Below the pieces are notes generated by a model. That model had not been told where the DNA came from. It saw only the letters and a program-made list of their open reading frames with translations, and did not search any database. A stretch of 64,000 bases of DNA from the NCBI RefSeq assembly GCF_021532375.1, contig NZ_JAKGAP010000018.1:1-64000 (forward strand), written 5' to 3'. This DNA comes from Paenibacillus alkaliterrae. Its GTDB lineage: Bacteria; Bacillota; Bacilli; Paenibacillales; Paenibacillaceae. Every line of letters begins with the position of its first letter. The stretch's first letter is position 1. The position numbers and the translations under genes were made by a program. Positions 51,735 through 60,025 of this stretch are shown here, piece by piece.

Positions 51735-52457
51735 ATGCCGTCGCTGGACGTAGTAAAGCTGTCGAAGCGGAATCATTACGAGGAAATTACCGAGCAGGTG
51801 AAACGGCTTATTATAGAAGGAAAGCTCAAGGCAGGGGATAAGCTGCCTTCCACGAAGCAAATGTCCGAGCAGTTCGGCGTAGGACGCTCCACTACCCGCG
51901 AAGCGCTGAGTGCGCTTAAAGCAATGGGAATGATCGAAATACGTCAAGGCGGCGGCTGTCGCGTCATCAGTTGCGCTCCTGCGGAGGTCGAGCTGCCGGA
52001 GCTGCAATCGCTCCGTTTGAACCGCGAGACGGTGCTGGAGCTGCTGGAGGCCCGCGAATCGCTTGAGGTTTCCAATGCCGCCATTGCTTCCGTAAAGCGG
52101 ACAGACGAGGATCTTGTCGTGCTGCAAGGCATGATCGATGAGATGAAGCGTTCCGTCGGCGATGAAGCGGAAGGCGAGCGATTGGATCTTCAGTTTCATC
52201 TCACGCTCGCGCGGGCGACTCATAACTCGATCATGGTGCGGTTGTTCGAATCGATCATGAATCATATCGAAACGGCCATCCATGATATTAGACGCGTTGA
52301 GCTGTACGCCAGTACGGCTGTAGCGGAGCGGCTTTACGAGGAGCATCTTGCGATTTATGAGGCCATTGTTCAGCAGGACGCCGCTGCAGCCGGTGACCGC
52401 ATGAAGCAGCACTTGAAGCATATCGAGAGCATCGTGCTGAAGCATTTGGGCGCGTAA
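51735..52457 (+). CDS. lutR: FadR-type GntR regulator, probable LutR
   Basis: A 240-residue regulator with winged helix (HYEEITEQVKRLIIEGKLKA, GVGRSTTREALSALKAMGMI) and an FCD domain with Asp and His in LDLQFHLTLARATHN. AGGAGGTGA precedes the ATG. It is 36 bases after lutC, and the lut promoter carries a matching palindrome, as expected for LutR/LldR proteins that respond to L-lactate. A terminator follows. Confidence 0.85.
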   Translation: MPSLDVVKLSKRNHYEEITEQVKRLIIEGKLKAGDKLPSTKQMSEQFGVGRSTTREALSALKAMGMIEIRQGGGCRVISCAPAEVELPELQSLRLNRETVLELLEARESLEVSNAAIASVKRTDEDLVVLQGMIDEMKRSVGDEAEGERLDLQFHLTLARATHNSIMVRLFESIMNHIETAIHDIRRVELYASTAVAERLYEEHLAIYEAIVQQDAAAAGDRMKQHLKHIESIVLKHLGA

Positions 52458-52546
52458 ATGCTAAAAAGACATTGTAGTCTATATAAATTGAACTAATCAA
52501 TCATGCAAGATCAAGGCTGCACCGGCAGCATGAACAGGAAAAACTC

Positions 52547-52604
52547 AAAAGCCCGACTCCTTGCTGCCATCGTCATGATGGTTGCATCGGGGTCGGGCTT
52601 TTTT
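52547..52604 (+). terminator. terminator after the lut regulator
   Basis: AAAAGCCCGAC (52547-52557) pairs with GTCGGGCTTTT (52592-52602) and T-run. The A-rich left arm lets it serve the convergent gene as well. Confidence 0.85.
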
Positions 52605-52611
52605 GTTAACG

Positions 52612-53514
52612 TTACTCTATAGTAGCCAAATACTTCTTAATGAACGCCTTCGCCTTATCCGGATTTTTTGTGTCGACGCGGATGCCGATGATCATGCTCT
52701 CTTGATAAAGCGGCACATCGTCGACGAGGGCGCTGTCGCTTATATCTAAACCGTACACATGCTCTTCGGTATCTTCGGAGGTCTTCATCTTCATCGGTAT
52801 CCCCTCCTTGAGGAGAGGCTTAAGCTCGCCTTCTGCCAGGTCATCCAGGTTCATCAGGACGCCTTGCCCGCCGATCCAATCAAAAATGTTGCGGTCCATA
52901 ATATAAACGTCCGGATGCTCCGTTGCTAACACTAATACGGCCTTTTGCAAATAGGCGTATTGCGTTTGCTGGTCTGCCGGGACAAAGGTCACCGTAGAGA
53001 CGAAGCGCTTCCAGTCGGGAAACGCTGTCAAAAGCGCGTTTTCGATAGGTTCTTCCTTGGGAGCATCCTCCGTCAGCATGAAATTGCCCATAAACGAAAC
53101 GGTTAAATCGACTGGAGGCAAATTAGCGAGCCGTTCCTGCTCGGCGCGATAATCCATAAAGCTGATGATTCCGTAAATGATAAGTGCTACCGCCGCAATG
53201 GCGCCTATCGTATGAAATTTGTAGTAACGCCAGAAATGATCCATTTTCTGAGCTTGTCCAGCCATTTTCTTGTACTTGCCGTATTCCTGCACGTTGAAGG
53301 CGTCTGTCAGCTTGCGGTCCTCATACTCCAATATAACCCGATATGCTTGCGTAACCTTTGAAAATGAATTCTCGGCGTCTCCTGCTTCTTGATTCTGCTG
53401 TTTCGTTCTGGAGCGGGCTTGGCGCATAAGCGTCGTATAGCGCTTCTCCACTTCTTCCTTGGCCGCAAATTCCGGCAGACCCATCGTCTTATAGGCTTCT
53501 TTTAATTCGTCCAC
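52612..53514 (-). CDS. J-domain-like, single-pass membrane protein with extracytoplasmic domain
   Basis: A 300-residue protein. Residues 1-75 resemble a J domain (YKTMGLPEFAAKEEVEKRYTTL, AYRVILEYEDR) but lack the HPD triad. One membrane helix spans about 102-121. The outer part (about 130-300) has the style of a solute-binding-protein lobe (DVYIMDRNIFDWIGGQGVLMNLDDLAEG, then NPDKAKAFIKKYL). The start has no unusual feature. Without HPD it should not stimulate DnaK ATPase. A membrane-bound stress or envelope role is only a guess. It stands alone between terminator and a divergent gene. Confidence 0.7.
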   Translation of the reverse strand: MDELKEAYKTMGLPEFAAKEEVEKRYTTLMRQARSRTKQQNQEAGDAENSFSKVTQAYRVILEYEDRKLTDAFNVQEYGKYKKMAGQAQKMDHFWRYYKFHTIGAIAAVALIIYGIISFMDYRAEQERLANLPPVDLTVSFMGNFMLTEDAPKEEPIENALLTAFPDWKRFVSTVTFVPADQQTQYAYLQKAVLVLATEHPDVYIMDRNIFDWIGGQGVLMNLDDLAEGELKPLLKEGIPMKMKTSEDTEEHVYGLDISDSALVDDVPLYQESMIIGIRVDTKNPDKAKAFIKKYLATIE

Positions 53515-53857
53515 TGTGTCACCCCAATTAGTAAGTAGCTCCTGTATGATTCCTATCTAATAGTATACGGAATTCCGCGGCTAACGCAAACTTTGACGAA
53601 GTCTGTCTCACAAACGGTTCGTTACGGCACGCGCTGCCACTACCGCCGATAAACGAGAGGCGTATGCCGGGCCCTGTCCTTGAACAATGAAATGAAGTGG
53701 CTGACATTATCGATGCAAAGTGAAACATGTCACGCTTTAAACTAGTAACAGCCGCGCGGGTCGGAATTTTGAACAAAAAACACGATTAATTGGCTTCCTA
53801 TTTTGTTGTAATTTGTTATGCTAGCATGAGGACAATAATGGATAGGAAGGTGCTCTC

Positions 53858-54967
53858 ATGACCGTTTCGTACAAATTTGATTTTGGAATCGGCGCCGTGC
53901 CCGCTGCACCATATATACAAGTGCTTCCCGATACGCTGTACAGCGAGGTGACGGGTTACGGGTTCGAGAATAATGAACGAGTAAGCTCGCGGGACCGCGG
54001 GGAGGATGATCGTCTGCGCGGCGCATTTTGCATTCCGCTGGAGGCCGTGTTTACCGTGGATCTGCCAAACGGCTGCTATACCGTGACGGCAACGATCGGC
54101 GATGCCATTGCCCCTACCTCGACAACGCTCAAGTATGGCACAGGCCGCATCGTCCTTCACAAAGCTGCTGCCTCCGCCGGCCAATATGCGGTGCACAGTT
54201 TTACCGTCAAAGTAACGGATGGACAGCTTCGACTTGCTTTCTCCGGTATTGCGCCGCGCATTAATGCGCTTCAAATCGCCCGGGCCAAGCAAGCGACTAC
54301 GATTTATTTGGCGGGCGATTCCACCGTAACGGATCAGGATACGTTCCCTTATGCGGGCTGGGGACAAATGCTGCCGTTATATTTTAAGACGGACGTAGCT
54401 ATCGATAATCATGCAATGTCGGGAAGAAGCTCGAGAAGCTTTATCGACGAAGGAAGGCTTGCGGCCATATTGGAGCAAATCATGCCGAATGACTATTTGT
54501 GGATTCAATTCGGCCACAACGACCAGAAGCCGGATGTAGAGCGGGCTACGGAGCCGTTCGGCAGTTATAAGGAAATGCTGGCGGTTTATGTGGAGGAGGC
54601 TCGTGCACGGGATGCGAGACCAGTGCTCATTACGCCGATGCATCGTCGCAAGTTTGACAGGGAAGGCCGCATCATTGATACGCACGGCGATTATTTGCTC
54701 GGCATGAAGCAGCTTGCGGCTGAGCTGGACGTACCGCTGATCGACTTGGCTGCAAAGAGCCAAGCGTTGTACGAGCAGCTTGGGGACGAGCCGTCCAAAG
54801 CGCTGTTTATGTGGGCGTATCCCGGCGAGTTCATCCATTTTCCCGATGGAGCGCAGGATGATACGCACTTTCAGGAGCTTGGCGGCATTCAGATAGCCGG
54901 ATTGGTGGCCGAAGGGGTGCGCGAGCTTGGATTGTCGCCGCTGAACTTGTATTTGAAGGGTATTTAG
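53858..54967 (+). CDS. rhamnogalacturonan acetylesterase-type SGNH hydrolase
   Basis: A 369-residue esterase. Residues 1-140 form a beta-rich carbohydrate-binding-like domain (KFDFGIGAVPAAPYIQV, VPGCYTV-type strands). The SGNH domain follows: YLAGDSTVTD with the nucleophile Ser, AMSGRSSRSF with Gly, FGHNDQKP with Asn, and DDTHFQELG with the Asp-His pair. It resembles YesT/RhgT of B. subtilis, which deacetylate rhamnogalacturonan. No signal peptide is present, so it acts inside the cell on imported oligomers. The 340 bp upstream hold only an A/T-rich promoter area. Confidence 0.85.
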   Translation: MTVSYKFDFGIGAVPAAPYIQVLPDTLYSEVTGYGFENNERVSSRDRGEDDRLRGAFCIPLEAVFTVDLPNGCYTVTATIGDAIAPTSTTLKYGTGRIVLHKAAASAGQYAVHSFTVKVTDGQLRLAFSGIAPRINALQIARAKQATTIYLAGDSTVTDQDTFPYAGWGQMLPLYFKTDVAIDNHAMSGRSSRSFIDEGRLAAILEQIMPNDYLWIQFGHNDQKPDVERATEPFGSYKEMLAVYVEEARARDARPVLITPMHRRKFDREGRIIDTHGDYLLGMKQLAAELDVPLIDLAAKSQALYEQLGDEPSKALFMWAYPGEFIHFPDGAQDDTHFQELGGIQIAGLVAEGVRELGLSPLNLYLKGI

Positions 54968-54984
54968 GCTCAAGCGGGCATAGC

Positions 54985-55232
54985 GGTTTTGGGTGAGCCT
55001 GCTGGAGGACCGGCGATACGCAATAAATCTAATTTGTAGCTCAATATTTGCATTATTGGTTAGTTTGGTGGAAATAGAGCTAATTTTTAGATCTATTACA
55101 GAGCTGTGGTGTGTTTGAGCTCTGATTGATGGCGGGCGGTGTACAATAGAGCTAATTTCTAGCTCTATATTTGCATTTTTGGTTAGCTTGGAGGAAATAG
55201 ATCTAGTTTTTAGCTCTATTTCAGATCCGTTG
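54985..55232 (+). repeat. dispersed 250-bp repeat, copy 2
   Basis: It shares with 36118-36372 the leader (GGGTGAGCCTGCTGGAGGAC) and two half-units 123 bp apart, each with AGAGCTA/TAGCTCT hairpins. Orientation is the same. Differences are scattered single bases, so the copies are old. Confidence 0.85.
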
Positions 55233-55391
55233 GATATTTCACCCGGCTGGGTGAGCTTATTGTATTCATGATTCAAAATAGTAAATGTTGATCTCGAAAT
55301 AATTTAAGCGGGTGATGACAAGGCTCGATTATACGAGCAGCTTGAACTACAATAGAAACTACGACACAGCACCAAAAGCGAGGGAAGCGGA

Positions 55392-55928
55392 ATGTTCGAC
55401 CCAACCGTGTTCGAGAATTTGAAAGTGGCTTTTGAGAATCAGCTCTACGACTTGGACAATTTGGACCGGGAGATTGATATGATCAATCGTGTAGATCGGC
55501 TGGAGATGGCCGTTATGTCGCGAGAGTTCAGGCTGAGATTTACACTCGCTGACCGCCAAGAGGTTTCTGCGGAAATACAGCTGACGGCATCGCTTAAGGA
55601 TTTAGCTGCCGAAATATTAGAGCTTCAAGGCGAAACGCCAGCCTGCACACTGGGAATACGTTTTTTTATGCAGATGATCGACGTTCACGCCCAATGCGCG
55701 GAAATCGAGCTTATTCTCAAGCGAATTTGGAATCCTGAAATAGCGCCTACGCAAACTATTAGCTATGTATACGGTCAAGATAAACCAATATATTTGAATA
55801 CGATAGAGCTTGGCTTCAATCGTAAAATTAGCGAGGAGCAAATGGACGATATACCGGAATTAGTCCAGCATATGCTTCAGACGCTTCATGAGTTGGCTGA
55901 GGCGACAACTCGGGGGCCCTCTGTCTAA
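55392..55928 (+). CDS. conserved hypothetical protein
   Basis: A 178-residue soluble protein, not recognised. The N-terminal third is acidic and helical (LKVAFENQLYDLDNLDREIDMIN). A beta section follows (EFRLRFTLADRQEVSAEIQL), and a C-terminal helix (DIPELVQHMLQTLHELAEAT). No cysteine motif or membrane segment. GAGGGAAG precedes ATG 55392. It stands between the dispersed repeat and the queC riboswitch and is not obviously in an operon. Confidence 0.65.
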   Translation: MFDPTVFENLKVAFENQLYDLDNLDREIDMINRVDRLEMAVMSREFRLRFTLADRQEVSAEIQLTASLKDLAAEILELQGETPACTLGIRFFMQMIDVHAQCAEIELILKRIWNPEIAPTQTISYVYGQDKPIYLNTIELGFNRKISEEQMDDIPELVQHMLQTLHELAEATTRGPSV

Positions 55929-56049
55929 GGGAACCTAGGGAATCAGTCAACGGTTTAGTCAGGGAAACACGGTCTGTTCCCATTCGCCGCCAGATGTGCT
56001 ATAGTACTTGAGAATATACAACTAAAGAAGAAATTCCGGCGCCTCGCCG

Positions 56050-56055
56050 TATAAT
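56050..56055 (+). promoter_or_regulatory. -10 of the queCDEF transcript
   Basis: TATAAT 13 bases before the preQ1 aptamer; the -35 is weak. A start near 56062 would place the aptamer at the very 5' end, as expected. Confidence 0.45.
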
Positions 56056-56067
56056 GGAAATGGCGGT

Positions 56068-56104
56068 CGGGAGAGGTTCGCGAACTCCCTCTATAAAAAA
56101 CTAT
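56068..56104 (+). promoter_or_regulatory. preQ1-I riboswitch aptamer
   Basis: The sequence follows the preQ1 class I pattern: stem P1 GGGAGAGG..CCCTCT, the loop TTCGCGAACT and the A-rich tail ATAAAAAACTA that forms the pseudoknot. It is upstream of the queuosine precursor genes. Confidence 0.92.
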
Positions 56105-56147
56105 GCAAAACGATTGTCCCGTCAGGAGACATCGTCGTTTTTGCGTT

Positions 56148-56194
56148 CGGCGTGAGGCGGTTCAGACCGCTTCGCGCCGTTTCTTTGGTTTTTT
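56148..56194 (+). terminator. preQ1 riboswitch expression-platform terminator
   Basis: A long stem between 56148 and 56179 (CGGCG/CGCCG, GCGGT/ACCGC) followed by TTTCTTTGGTTTTTT. An intervening imperfect hairpin (56105-56144) may be the alternative fold. With preQ1 bound, transcription should stop before queC. Confidence 0.65.
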
Positions 56195-56254
56195 GCTATC
56201 GATGAAGGAATTCGGGCAATCTCTGTCTTCAAAGACATGAGAGGAAGTTGCGGC

Positions 56255-56917
56255 ATGAGAAAAGAAAAAGCGGTCGTCGTGTTTAGCGGCGGGCAGGATA
56301 GCACGACTTGCATGTTCTGGGCAATGGAGCGGTTCGAAGAGGTGGAGGCCGTAACCTTCAACTATGGACAGCGGCATAAGCTCGAGCTGGATTGCGCGGC
56401 TGACATTGCAAGGGAACTGAACGTCAAGCATCACATTCTTGATATGTCGCTGCTGAATCAATTAGCGCCGAATGCGTTAACGAGGGACGATATTGCCATC
56501 GAGCAAAAGGAAGGGGAGCTCCCTACGACGTTCGTGGACGGCCGCAATTTATTGTTCCTCACCTTCGCAGCCGTGCTTGCCAAGCAGATCAGCGCGAAGC
56601 ATATCGTGACGGGCGTCTGCGAAACGGATTTTAGCGGTTATCCCGATTGCCGGGACGTATTCGTGAAATCGCTGAACGTGACGCTTAACCTGTCGATGGA
56701 TTATCCGTTTGTCATCGATACGCCGCTAATGTGGCTGAACAAGGCGGAAACCTGGGAGCTGGCCGACCGGCTTGGCGCATTCGATTTCGTACGGGAGCGG
56801 ACTTTGACATGCTACAACGGCATCATGGCCGATGGCTGTGGACATTGTCCGGCCTGCCTGCTCCGCAGAAGAGGTCTCGATGACTTTTTGGCAGGTTCTA
56901 ATCGGGGAGCGGTGTGA
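56255..56917 (+). CDS. queC: 7-cyano-7-deazaguanine synthase
   Basis: A 220-residue ATP-dependent ligase that converts 7-carboxy-7-deazaguanine to preQ0. The PP-loop SGGQDSTT (11-18) and the zinc-binding C-terminal cysteines ([16 protein letters not shown]) are complete. ATG 56255 follows GAGGAAG; the in-frame ATG at 56237 is upstream of that site. It is first gene of the queC-D-E-F operon under the preQ1 riboswitch. Confidence 0.95.
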   Translation: MRKEKAVVVFSGGQDSTTCMFWAMERFEEVEAVTFNYGQRHKLELDCAADIARELNVKHHILDMSLLNQLAPNALTRDDIAIEQKEGELPTTFVDGRNLLFLTFAAVLAKQISAKHIVTGVCETDFSGYPDCRDVFVKSLNVTLNLSMDYPFVIDTPLMWLNKAETWELADRLGAFDFVRERTLTCYNGIMADGCGHCPACLLRRRGLDDFLAGSNRGAV

Positions 56918-57369
56918 TGATGCTGCAGCAAATATATCCGTCAGTCAATCACCCTTATGCATACGAGCTTAATAAGGATTTTCATTTCGCCGCGGCGCAC
57001 TTTGTACCTGCCGATGAGGCTGGGAAGTGCCGGCAGCTGCATGGACATACGTATTACGCGAACGTTACGGTTGCTGGAGATGAGCTGGACACAGCAGGCT
57101 TTCTCGTGAATTTTGCCGTCATTAAGCGTCTTATTCACGATCGGTTCGATCACTCGCTTCTTAACGACGATTCCGAAAGCTTCAATGATAAGGATCCCAA
57201 TCGCTTTCCGACAACTGAAGTCGTGGCGCGTACGATTTGCGAAATCGTGCAAGGGCATTTGGACGGTACGGCCAATCGTCCGCAATGCGTGCAGGTATAT
57301 TTGCGCGAAACGCCGACGAGCTATTGCATCTACCGGCCGAAGCGGAAGGCGGGATTCGATGGCAGCTAA
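56917..57369 (+). CDS. queD: 6-carboxy-5,6,7,8-tetrahydropterin synthase
   Basis: A 150-residue QueD that converts dihydroneopterin triphosphate to 6-carboxytetrahydropterin. Zinc ligands are FHFAAAHF and HGHTYY, the catalytic Cys is in GKCRQLHGH. Several starts are possible (GTG 56914, ATG 56917, ATG 56920); ATG 56917 has the best spacing from GGGGAG and overlaps the queC stop. The 3' end overlaps queE by 11 bases. Confidence 0.93.
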   Translation: MMLQQIYPSVNHPYAYELNKDFHFAAAHFVPADEAGKCRQLHGHTYYANVTVAGDELDTAGFLVNFAVIKRLIHDRFDHSLLNDDSESFNDKDPNRFPTTEVVARTICEIVQGHLDGTANRPQCVQVYLRETPTSYCIYRPKRKAGFDGS

Positions 57370-58090
57370 CAAAAGAATTCCCGTCATGGAAATATTCGGA
57401 CCAACCGTGCAAGGGGAAGGCATGGTTATCGGCCGTAAAACGATGTTCGTCCGCACGGCAGGCTGCGATTACAGCTGCTCCTGGTGCGATTCGGCGTTCA
57501 CTTGGGACGGCAGCGGCAAAGAAGATATTCGCATGCTGACTGCGCATGAAACGATAGAGGAACTAGAGAAAACCGGCGGCGAAGCTTTCGGGCATGTTAC
57601 GATTTCCGGCGGGAATCCTGCATTGCTTCCGCAGCTCGGCGAGCTAATCGACCAACTGCATGAGCGAGGGATTGGCGTTGCGCTGGAGACGCAGGGCAGC
57701 CGCTGGCAGGATTGGTTTTGGACGATCGACGAGCTGACGCTCTCTCCTAAACCTCCAAGCTCCGGCATGAAGACCGATTGGACGGTGCTGGACGATATCG
57801 TCGACAAATTAAACGAACATGAACGGTGCTTTTCCCTCAAGACGGTCGTGTTTGACGAGGCAGATCTGGAATACGCGACCTATGTTCATAGGCGTTACCC
57901 TCAGGTTCCGTTCTATGTGCAAGCGGGAAACGGCAATTTGCAGGAGACGGAGCCGCAGCGCATGCTGCCGTATTTGTTGGAGCGTTACGAGTGGCTAATC
58001 GAGCGGGTGATGCCGAATCCCGAGCTGAAGCGGGTGCATGTGCTGCCGCAGCTTCATACCTGGGTTTGGGGAAATAAGAAGGGTGTATAA
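57359..58090 (+). CDS. queE: 7-carboxy-7-deazaguanine synthase (radical SAM)
   Basis: A 243-residue radical SAM enzyme that contracts the pterin ring to carboxydeazaguanine. The cluster motif CDYSCSWC (Cys36, Cys40, Cys43) has the C-x3-C-x2-C spacing. PVMEIFGPTVQGEGMVIG at the N-terminus is diagnostic. The start ATG 57359 overlaps the end of queD; the longer frame from 57113 lies inside queD and is rejected. Confidence 0.93.
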   Translation: MAANKRIPVMEIFGPTVQGEGMVIGRKTMFVRTAGCDYSCSWCDSAFTWDGSGKEDIRMLTAHETIEELEKTGGEAFGHVTISGGNPALLPQLGELIDQLHERGIGVALETQGSRWQDWFWTIDELTLSPKPPSSGMKTDWTVLDDIVDKLNEHERCFSLKTVVFDEADLEYATYVHRRYPQVPFYVQAGNGNLQETEPQRMLPYLLERYEWLIERVMPNPELKRVHVLPQLHTWVWGNKKGV

Positions 58091-58123
58091 CACCTGAACA
58101 ACGAGAAGGGCGGGAGAGCTGGC

Positions 58124-58621
58124 ATGGAAGGAAGAAGCAAGGAGGAGCTAAGCGGCGTGACGCTGCTCGGCAACCAAGGCACGCAATATTTATTTAACTA
58201 TTCGCCGGAAATATTGGAGGCATTCGATAACAAGCATTCGAAAAGGGACTATTTCGTAAAATTCAATTGCCCGGAATTTACGAGCCTATGTCCGATGACG
58301 GGGCAGCCGGATTTTGCAACGATATACATTTCCTATATTCCCGATCTCAAAATGGTCGAAAGCAAATCGCTCAAGCTGTACTTGTTCAGCTTCCGCAATC
58401 ACGGCGATTTTCACGAGGACTGCATGAACATTATTATGAACGACTTGATTTCACTTATGAATCCCAGATACATCGAGGTTTGGGGCAAGTTCACGCCGCG
58501 CGGCGGCATTTCCATCGATCCCTATTGCAACTGGGGCCAGCCCGGCACCAAGTACGAGCAGATTGCGGAGCATCGTTTGATGAATCATGATCTTTACCCT
58601 GAGAAAATCGATAACCGATAG
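58124..58621 (+). CDS. queF: NADPH-dependent preQ0 reductase
   Basis: A 165-residue type I QueF reducing preQ0 to preQ1. Catalytic Cys56 and Asp63 ([12 protein letters not shown]) correspond to C55 and D62 of the B. subtilis enzyme, and [16 protein letters not shown] is the substrate and NADPH motif. GGGAGAG precedes the ATG. Last of the operon; with it the cell makes preQ1 itself, which the riboswitch senses as end product. Confidence 0.95.
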   Translation: MEGRSKEELSGVTLLGNQGTQYLFNYSPEILEAFDNKHSKRDYFVKFNCPEFTSLCPMTGQPDFATIYISYIPDLKMVESKSLKLYLFSFRNHGDFHEDCMNIIMNDLISLMNPRYIEVWGKFTPRGGISIDPYCNWGQPGTKYEQIAEHRLMNHDLYPEKIDNR

Positions 58622-58623
58622 TG

Positions 58624-58673
58624 AATAGGGGCTGTCTCAATAGGTCATAGACCCTAAGAGACAGCCCCTATTT
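58624..58673 (+). terminator. terminator of the queCDEF operon
   Basis: Perfect 15-bp stem AATAGGGGCTGTCTC/GAGACAGCCCCTATT (58624-58638, 58658-58672) followed by T. The stretch from here to 58893 holds the tandem repeats and no gene. Confidence 0.85.
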
Positions 58674-58710
58674 ACTCTTATAATGCTGTCATTAGCTCAA
58701 AGTGGAAAAG

Positions 58711-58834
58711 TCCAATAACTTCGCTCGTGCAGCACCCAATTGGTGCTCTATGTTGGATTTATCCAATAACTTCGCTCGTGCAGCACCCAATTGGCGCTCT
58801 ATGTTGGATTTATCCAATAAATTCGCTCGCGCTG
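58711..58834 (+). repeat. 51-bp tandem repeat (2.4 units)
   Basis: Units at 58711-58761 and 58762-58812 differ at one base; a third, partial and diverged unit runs 58813-58834. Each contains GCACC-CAATT-GGTGC and, at the junctions, TTGGA-TTTA-TCCAA hairpins. Because 51 is a multiple of three, both strands read as 17-residue repeats, but there is no ribosome binding site. Part of the unit recurs inverted near 61632. Confidence 0.85.
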
Positions 58835-58893
58835 AAGCTGCACTAGCAATGGCGTCGGAATGGCGGATACTCCTACGATTTTGTATGCACCGA

Positions 58894-59742
58894 TTACTGC
58901 AAGAATCGCTGCGGCCCAGTAGCCGCGCCTCGCATTCTGCGCTGATACGCAAAATGATTCGTCGGTCCATGCCCGCCACCTATGCTTAGCTGATCCTCGA
59001 TCGCTGCTTGAATGAAACCTTTGGCGGTTCGAACCGCTTCGTCGACCGTTTTTCCGGAAGCTAATTCAGCCGTAACGGCGGCGGAGTACGTGCAGCCGGT
59101 TCCATGAGTATGCTGGGTGTCGATTCGTTTGGACTCCATGTATGCAAAATGACCGCCGTCGTAGACCAAGTCAATGATCCCGTCTTTACCCGTATCGTGT
59201 CCGCCTTTGATGACGACATATTGCGAGCCCATTTGGATGATTCGTTTTGCCGCTTCCTCCCGGTCATGGAGCGTGCGAATCGGCATCCTCGTCAGCAGCT
59301 CAGCTTCTGGAATGTTTGGAGTCGTAACGAGCGCTAACGGAATCAAATGTTTGATCAATGATTGAATCGCCTCCTGCTGAAGCAGGGAAGAGCCGCCCTT
59401 GGCGACCATGACCGGGTCAATGACAAGGTTTTTCCATCCATATTGCTTCACTTTCGCGGATACTGCTTGAATGATTTCCGCACTAAACAGCATCCCTGTC
59501 TTTATGGCATCCGGTGTCAGGTCCTCTCCGATCGAATCGAGCTGCCTGATGACCGCCGCTGCCTCCATGGGGTAGACGCCCTGTACACCCAGCGTGTTCT
59601 GCGCCGTTACCGCGGTGATGACGGACATGCCGTAGGCGCCAAGCTCCTGAAACGTTTTCAGATCCGCCTGTATGCCCGCTCCGCCTCCGCAGTCCGAGCC
59701 GGCAATTGTTAAAGCCTTGCTTACTTTTGCTAGAAACGCCAT
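58894..59742 (-). CDS. thiD: hydroxymethylpyrimidine/phosphomethylpyrimidine kinase
   Basis: A 282-residue ribokinase-fold kinase of thiamine synthesis that phosphorylates HMP and [24 protein letters not shown] opens the protein, and [15 protein letters not shown] holds the anion hole and catalytic Asp region (GTGC). ATG 59742 follows GGAGGAG; longer frames reach into the riboswitch. The last 20 residues ([14 protein letters not shown]) are beyond the usual end and fall beside the tandem repeats. Controlled by the TPP riboswitch upstream. Confidence 0.93.
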   Translation of the reverse strand: MAFLAKVSKALTIAGSDCGGGAGIQADLKTFQELGAYGMSVITAVTAQNTLGVQGVYPMEAAAVIRQLDSIGEDLTPDAIKTGMLFSAEIIQAVSAKVKQYGWKNLVIDPVMVAKGGSSLLQQEAIQSLIKHLIPLALVTTPNIPEAELLTRMPIRTLHDREEAAKRIIQMGSQYVVIKGGHDTGKDGIIDLVYDGGHFAYMESKRIDTQHTHGTGCTYSAAVTAELASGKTVDEAVRTAKGFIQAAIEDQLSIGGGHGPTNHFAYQRRMRGAATGPQRFLQ

Positions 59743-59760
59743 AAATGAGCTCCTCCTTGC

Positions 59761-59805
59761 AAATAAATAAAGACCCACCCGTTTCCGAAAAGAAACGAGC
59801 AGGTC
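59761..59805 (-). terminator. TPP riboswitch terminator
   Basis: On the minus strand GACCTGCTCGTTTC (59805-59792) pairs with GAAACGGGTGGGTC (59785-59772) with two mismatches, then TTTATTTATTT. TPP binding should favour this stem and stop thiD transcription. Confidence 0.8.
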
Positions 59806-59849
59806 CAAACGTCCTGCAAGGCTTGCGCGCATGCATGAAAGCTGTCGCT

Positions 59850-59934
59850 CCACTTCCCTCCGCTGGAATGATCCAGATCAGGTTCCAAGGGTCCGGAGCA
59901 TTCGCTCCATCTCAGCCGGTAGACTCCCCTAGTG
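59850..59934 (-). promoter_or_regulatory. TPP riboswitch (THI box)
   Basis: Read on the minus strand it has the full consensus: AGGGGAGT, CTGAGATGG, the variable P3 extension, ACCCTTGGAACCTGATC and GGATCATTCCAGCGGAGGGA. It is directly upstream of thiD. Confidence 0.95.
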
Positions 59935-60025
59935 AATTTGAGATCCATATTCGATTTGTTTTTTTACTACTATAGCATACACTGGAGAGATGTAAAACAT
60001 AATGATCCGAAAAGGGATTGAATCT

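Noticed and set aside
54377-55276. 300-codon minus-strand frame
   Set aside because: It runs through the antisense of the SGNH hydrolase and the dispersed repeat; no ribosome binding site or family sequence.
58692-58989. 95-codon frames on both strands
   Set aside because: The 51-bp tandem repeat keeps three frames open by periodicity; no start site, and the 3' part overlaps thiD.
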